Origin: Rhodoferax sp.
GTDB lineage: Bacteria; Pseudomonadota; Gammaproteobacteria; Burkholderiales; Burkholderiaceae_C
Assembly: GCA_029946045.1 (NCBI GenBank)
Contig: JAQSDS010000152.1
Location: 1-5,097 of the forward strand
DNA length: 5,097 bases
Reading direction: 5' to 3'
Below are positions 1 through 5,097 of the stretch, piece after piece. Under the pieces are notes generated by a model. That model searched no databases. It worked only from the letters and a program-made list of their open reading frames with translations, and had not been told where the DNA came from. The position numbers were made by a program, and so were the translations under genes. Positions within the stretch are counted from its first letter, which is position 1. Every line of letters starts with the position of its first letter.

Positions 1-161
1 ATGACCTCGGCATGTGCTTGGCCGGCGCGCTGGGTAAAGCCCTGGCCCAGCACTTGGCCGTCAGACGTGGCGATGACGCAGCCTACGCGGGGGTTGGGCG
101 ACGTGCTCAGCAGGCTTTGCGTGGCCAGGGCCAGCGCTTGCTGCATAAAGGTGTCGTGCAT
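1..161 (-). CDS. ribD: Bifunctional riboflavin biosynthesis deaminase/reductase RibD, N-terminal fragment
   Basis: Only the first 53 codons are present; the rest lies beyond the left edge. RibD converts the GTP cyclohydrolase II product in two steps: an N-terminal zinc deaminase removes an amino group from the pyrimidine, then a C-terminal reductase reduces the ribosyl side chain, in cytosolic riboflavin (FMN/FAD) synthesis. Visible here are the deaminase hallmarks: MQQALALA at residues 6-13, PNPRVGCVI at 22-30, a GQGF turn at 39-42, and AGQAHAEV at 46-53 with the zinc ligand His50 and catalytic Glu52. The ATG at 161 was chosen because the leader MHDTFM aligns with the short leader of known RibD proteins. 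An ATG at 146 and a TTG at 170 are in frame but fit less well. No clear Shine-Dalgarno sequence precedes it. It starts 19 bp after the regulator's stop codon, so the two may be cotranscribed. The reductase half cannot be seen, so a stand-alone deaminase is not formally excluded. Confidence 0.9.
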   Translation of the reverse strand, partial: MHDTFMQQALALATQSLLSTSPNPRVGCVIATSDGQVLGQGFTQRAGQAHAEV

Positions 162-180
162 GAGCGTCAAGGGTTTTGCA

Positions 181-828
181 TCAGTTGGCAGCTTCGAGAC
201 CGTTGGCAAAGTGTGCCTGCATGCGTTGTGTGCACAGCTGCGGGTCGCGCGCCACCAGCGCGGCCATGATGGCGCGGTGTTCATCCAAAGACTCCTGGAT
301 ACGCCCGGATTTCAGCAGCGAATTGTGGCGGTTGAGCTTCATGACCTTGCGCAGGTCGGCCACCATCTGATTGCGCCAACGGTTATTGGCGATTTCCAGC
401 AGGCACATGTGGAAACGCTCGTTGATCTCAAAAAAGCGTTGGCGATCCATTTTTTCTGGGCGGGCGGCATCTTCGAGTTCCTGGTGCAGCGCCTGCAACT
501 CAGCCGTCTGGACATCGGTGGCGGTCTGTGCCACGACACCCGCGGCATCGGATTCAAGCAGACTCAGCAGGTGGTAGACATCGGCCAGGTCGCGCTCGGA
601 GACCTCGGTCACATAGGCACCGCGACGCACTTTCATGGTCACCAGGCCTTCGGTGGCGAGTACCTTCAGCGCTTCCCGCATGGGCGTGCGGCTGATGCCG
701 TAGTCTTGCGCAATCTTGAGTTCGTCGATCCAGCTGCCGGGCTCCAGCTCGCGGCTGAAAATACGTTGACGCAGCAATTCAGCCACTTCTTCGTAAAGTG
801 CGCGGGGAGCTAATGAGAGTGCGGCCAT
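181..828 (-). CDS. GntR-family transcriptional regulator, FCD (FadR-type) subfamily
   Basis: This 215-residue protein has the usual length and layout of FCD-type GntR regulators. A winged helix-turn-helix DNA-binding domain spans about residues 8-77: LYEEVAELLRQRIF, then a recognition-helix region ISRTPMREALKVLATEGLV at 45-63, then the wing VRRGAYV at 67-73. A helical effector-binding FCD domain follows at about 83-210. FCD domains usually bind a metal through one acidic or polar residue plus three histidines. Here the candidates are Asn136 (in NERFH), His140, His184 (in DEHRAI) and His206. Such proteins act as dimers and often sense small carboxylates or acyl compounds; the actual ligand cannot be read from sequence. 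The gene diverges from the mutase gene across 128 bp, which suggests it controls the propionyl-CoA operon and itself. The ATG at 828 is the first in frame before the conserved N-terminal helix; no good Shine-Dalgarno site precedes it. Family assignment is firm; target and ligand are inferred. Confidence 0.93.
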   Translation of the reverse strand: MAALSLAPRALYEEVAELLRQRIFSRELEPGSWIDELKIAQDYGISRTPMREALKVLATEGLVTMKVRRGAYVTEVSERDLADVYHLLSLLESDAAGVVAQTATDVQTAELQALHQELEDAARPEKMDRQRFFEINERFHMCLLEIANNRWRNQMVADLRKVMKLNRHNSLLKSGRIQESLDEHRAIMAALVARDPQLCTQRMQAHFANGLEAAN

Positions 829-868
829 ACGGCAAATTGTAAGCTGGAAGGAATTTTTTGCATCAATA

Positions 869-874
869 ATTATA
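869..874 (-). promoter_or_regulatory. Candidate -10 box of the GntR regulator gene
   Basis: Read on the minus strand this is a perfect TATAAT hexamer, inside an island (851-890) where 33 of 40 bases are A or T while the flanking genes are GC-rich. Transcription would start near 862, giving a leader of about 34 nt before the regulator's ATG. No good -35 hexamer sits 16-18 bp upstream (the best nearby, TTAGAG, is at a 19-bp spacing), so the promoter may be weak or activator-dependent. Assigned by motif and position only. Confidence 0.45.
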
Positions 875-889
875 AATAATGTAAACTCA

Positions 890-918
890 TTGGCTCTAAA
901 TGCAAGCCGCTGTACAGT
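890..918 (+). promoter_or_regulatory. Candidate sigma70-type promoter of the mcm-meaB-pccB operon
   Basis: A TTGGCT -35 hexamer (890-895, 4 of 6 consensus bases) and a TACAGT -10 hexamer (913-918, 4 of 6, keeping the key first, second and last bases) are separated by the ideal 17 bp. Transcription would begin near 925, about 30 nt before the mutase ATG. The -10 hexamer lies within the palindrome at 905-922, so a protein bound there would block polymerase. A weaker alternative is TTGCAT (858-863) with TGTAAA (880-885) at 16 bp. Motif-based only. Confidence 0.35.
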
Positions 919-922
919 GGCT
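905..922. promoter_or_regulatory. 18-bp near-perfect palindrome, candidate operator for the divergent GntR regulator
   Basis: The sequence AGCCGCTGTACAGTGGCT is its own reverse complement at 8 of 9 base pairs; only the 909/918 pair (G with T) breaks the symmetry, and the core CTGTACAG is perfect. It has no loop, which suits a dimer-binding DNA site better than a hairpin or terminator. It lies 34 bp before the mutase ATG, covers the proposed -10 box of that gene, and its centre is about 50 bp upstream of the predicted regulator transcription start. FCD-type GntR proteins commonly bind short palindromes with GT and AC half-site cores, which this has. That the neighbouring regulator binds here is inference. 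Confidence 0.5.
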
Positions 923-956
923 GTGTTGACGCTCCAACCCTTAACCGTTTGCCATC

Positions 957-3130
<2,174 letters not shown>

Positions 3131-3134
<4 letters not shown>

Positions 3135-4144
3135 ATCCAAGCGCTCTGGTGGAGGCCGTGCTGCGGGGTGATGCCAGCATGCAGCGCCGTGCCATCGCCA
3201 AAGCCATCACCTTGCTGGAGTCCACGCGTGCCGACCACCGCTTGCAGGCCGATGAACTCCTCACCGCCTTGTTGCCGCACACCGGCCAGTCGTTCCGCTT
3301 GGGCATCAGCGGCGTGCCGGGCGTGGGTAAATCCACTTTTATCGAAGCGCTCGGGCTGTACCTGATTGGCCAAGGCCACCGTGTCGCGGTGCTGACCATT
3401 GACCCGTCCAGCACCGTGTCAGGCGGCTCCATTCTGGGTGACAAGACCCGCATGGAGTTGTTGTCGGTCCACGAGCAAGCCTACATTCGTCCCAGCCCCA
3501 GCAGCGGCACGCTGGGTGGCGTGGCCGAAAAAACCCGCGAGGCCATGCTGGTCTGCGAGGCGGCGGGTTATGACGTGGTGATTGTGGAAACTGTGGGTGT
3601 GGGCCAGAGCGAAACCGCGGTGGCCAACATGACCGACATGTTCGTGCTGATGCAGTTGCCCAATGCCGGAGACGATTTGCAGGCCATCAAAAAGGGCGTG
3701 ATGGAGCTGGCCGACCTGGTGGTCATCAACAAGGCCGATATCGATCCTGATGCCGCTACGCGGGCGCGTGCCCAGATCAGCTCCAGCCTGCGTTTGCTGG
3801 GCCTGCATGGCAGCCCGGACCACATGCACCATGACCAAAAACTCTGGCATCCGCAAGTGATCCAGCTCAGCGCCCTGCATGCCCAGGGGGTTGATACCTT
3901 CTGGAGCAAGGTGCTCGAATTCAAAGCTCTGCAAACCGGCAATGGCAAGTTTGCCGCGCGCCGTCAGAAGCAGGCGCAGGCCTGGATGTGGGAACGCATC
4001 GACGCTGGTTTGAAACAGGCCTTTGCCCAGCATCCGGCGGTCAGGACACTGTTGCCCCAGTTGACGCAAGAGGTCTTGGCAGGCCGCCTGGCAGCCTCTA
4101 CGGCCGCCAGAAACATGCTCCAGGCTTATGCTGAAAATGCCTAA
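3131..4144 (+). CDS. meaB: MeaB/ArgK-type G-protein chaperone of methylmalonyl-CoA mutase
   Basis: This 337-residue SIMIBI-class P-loop GTPase belongs to the family of E. coli YgfD/ArgK (331 residues), Methylobacterium MeaB and human MMAA. It binds the mutase, uses GTP hydrolysis to gate adenosylcobalamin delivery, and protects the enzyme from inactivation. After a helical N-terminal arm (1-55) come Walker [10 protein letters not shown] (61-69), DPSS (91-94), [11 protein letters not shown] (98-108), the [11 protein letters not shown] segment (151-161), the [10 protein letters not shown] stretch (180-189) in the region called switch III in MeaB, NKAD guanine specificity (200-203) and SAL (247-249). 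A helical C-terminal dimerisation arm ends the protein. The GTG start aligns with the E. coli N-terminus. A histidine-rich insertion (226-240, five His in 15 residues) lies between NKAD and SAL and is absent from E. coli ArgK as I recall it. The old 'LAO/AO transport ATPase' label for this family is misleading; adjacency to mcm supports the chaperone role. Confidence 0.95.
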
Positions 4145-4190
4145 GCCAAGAACGATATCAACATCCGAAAACCGAACTATTTCCTGACCT

Positions 4191-4197
4191 AAGAGAG
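4191..4197 (+). promoter_or_regulatory. Ribosome binding site of pccB
   Basis: AAGAGAG lies 8 nt before the ATG at 4206 and is the clearest Shine-Dalgarno-like sequence of any gene in the window. It sits at the end of the 61-bp meaB-pccB gap (4145-4205), which shows no hairpin terminator or convincing promoter, so readthrough from meaB is expected. The independent site suggests pccB is translated separately rather than by coupling. Confidence 0.6.
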
Positions 4198-4205
4198 ACC
4201 AAGCC

Positions 4206-5097
4206 ATGCACGATATTCTTGAACAATTGGAAAAAAAGCGCGAACTCGCCCGTATGGGCGGGGGCCAGAATCGTATCGACGCGCAGCACAAAAAGGGCAA
4301 GCTCACCGCGCGTGAGCGCCTGGAGGTGCTGCTCGATGAAGGCACGTTTGAAGAGTGGGACATGTTTGTCGAGCACCGCTGCTCCGACTTCGGCATGCAG
4401 GACAACAAGATCCCGGGCGACGGTGTGGTCACCGGCTACGGCATGATCAATGGCCGCCTGGTGTTTGTCTTTAGCCAGGACTTCACTGTGTTCGGTGGCG
4501 CGCTGTCGGAAGCCCATGCGGAAAAGATCTGCAAGATCATGGACCAGGCCATGAAGGTTGGCGCGCCGGTGATTGGTCTCAACGACTCGGGCGGTGCCCG
4601 TATTCAGGAAGGCGTGGCCTCCCTGGGTGGCTACGCCGACGTGTTTCAGCGCAACGTGATGGCCAGCGGCGTGGTGCCGCAAATCAGCATGATCATGGGG
4701 CCGTCAGCGGGCGGTGCGGTGTATTCGCCTGCCATGACCGACTTCATCTTCATGGTGAAAGATTCGAGCTACATGTTTGTCACTGGCCCCGAAGTGGTCA
4801 AGACCGTGACCCACGAAGAAGTGACGGCCGAAGAGCTGGGTGGTGCCATCAGCCACACCACCAAGAGCGGGGTTGCCGACCTGGCGTTCGAGAACGACGT
4901 GGAAGCGCTGCTGATGCTGCGCCGCCTGTACAACTACCTGCCGCTGAACAACCGCGAAAAAGCCCCGGTGCGCCATAGCGGCGACCCGGCCAGCCGCATG
5001 GAGCACAGCTTGGACACGCTGGTGCCCGACAACCCCAACAAGGCTTACGACATGAAGGAGCTGATCGTCAAGACGGTCGACGACGGCGACTTCTTTG
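4206..5097 (+). CDS. pccB: Propionyl-CoA carboxylase beta subunit (carboxyltransferase), 3' truncated by the window edge
   Basis: Residues 1-297 of an expected 510 or so are present; the frame is open to the right edge. The family forms the carboxyltransferase hexamer that moves CO2 from biotin, carried by the alpha subunit, to propionyl-CoA, giving (S)-methylmalonyl-CoA. The start [20 protein letters not shown] is typical. The N-terminal crotonase-fold domain shows [17 protein letters not shown] (32-48), [20 protein letters not shown] (89-108), the oxyanion-hole region [12 protein letters not shown] (126-137), [16 protein letters not shown] (165-180) and [16 protein letters not shown] (191-206). 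The last residues, from about 283, enter the second carboxyltransferase domain. The residue that largely sets acyl-chain preference (Asp422 in Streptomyces PccB) is outside the window, so acetyl/propionyl or another acyl-CoA substrate cannot be excluded from sequence alone. Position directly after mcm and meaB strongly favours propionyl-CoA. The 61-bp gap from meaB fits one operon, and a biotin carboxylase subunit gene (pccA) is expected downstream. Confidence 0.94.
   Translation, partial: MHDILEQLEKKRELARMGGGQNRIDAQHKKGKLTARERLEVLLDEGTFEEWDMFVEHRCSDFGMQDNKIPGDGVVTGYGMINGRLVFVFSQDFTVFGGALSEAHAEKICKIMDQAMKVGAPVIGLNDSGGARIQEGVASLGGYADVFQRNVMASGVVPQISMIMGPSAGGAVYSPAMTDFIFMVKDSSYMFVTGPEVVKTVTHEEVTAEELGGAISHTTKSGVADLAFENDVEALLMLRRLYNYLPLNNREKAPVRHSGDPASRMEHSLDTLVPDNPNKAYDMKELIVKTVDDGDFF

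Noticed and set aside
1..813. A 270-codon plus-strand open frame at the left end
   Set aside because: It lies antisense to the regulator and ribD, both of which have clear family motifs in the minus strand; its own translation shows none.
914..921. GCCACTGT on the minus strand, resembling part of the cobalamin riboswitch B12 box
   Set aside because: The other conserved riboswitch segments are missing on the upstream side, which would be antisense mutase coding sequence, and the 128-bp gap is too short for a full element on either strand. The match is part of the palindrome.
900..929. A nine-codon upstream open frame before the mutase
   Set aside because: It has no ribosome site, is very short, and its start lies upstream of the preferred transcription start, so there is no support that it is translated.
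4145..4205. Possible terminator or internal promoter between meaB and pccB
   Set aside because: I see no inverted repeat with a T-run and no convincing -35/-10 pair; only the ribosome site is supported.
3419..4432. A 337-codon minus-strand frame across meaB and the start of pccB
   Set aside because: It is antisense to two well-supported genes and has no recognisable domain.
4158..5006. Minus-strand frames of 174 and 100 codons opposite pccB
   Set aside because: They are His-, Ala- and Val-rich antisense shadows; the plus strand carries conserved carboxyltransferase motifs throughout.

Overview
This window reads as ordinary chromosomal DNA from a high-GC betaproteobacterium, most likely a Burkholderiales/Comamonadaceae relative. 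That placement is inferred from protein character, codon use and gene order; no database search was possible. It holds five genes in two divergent groups separated by a 128-bp regulatory gap that contains an AT-rich island.

Left side, minus strand: a GntR-family, FCD-type regulator (181-828), followed after 19 bp by the first 53 codons of ribD, the riboflavin-biosynthesis deaminase/reductase (1-161, cut by the window edge). Centre: the intergenic region 829-956 has a perfect TATAAT box facing the regulator, a plausible sigma70-type promoter facing the mutase gene, and an 18-bp near-perfect palindrome (905-922) lying over that promoter's -10 box. The palindrome is the best candidate for the regulator's operator.

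Right side, plus strand: a probable operon for the methylmalonyl-CoA route of propionyl-CoA metabolism. It comprises the single-chain adenosylcobalamin-dependent methylmalonyl-CoA mutase (957-3134), its G-protein chaperone MeaB/ArgK (3131-4144, GTG start overlapping the mutase stop by 4 nt), and the carboxyltransferase (beta) subunit of propionyl-CoA carboxylase (4206 to the right edge, 297 of roughly 510 residues present). PccB, with a biotin-carrying alpha subunit expected further downstream, makes methylmalonyl-CoA from propionyl-CoA. The mutase rearranges it to succinyl-CoA, and MeaB gates cofactor loading and protects the mutase. Methylmalonyl-CoA epimerase, also needed between the two enzymes, is not in the window.

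I found no mobile element, CRISPR array, RNA gene, prophage sequence or broken gene. The pathway is well known. The least explained part is the regulatory gap: which ligand the FCD regulator senses and whether the palindrome is its site.
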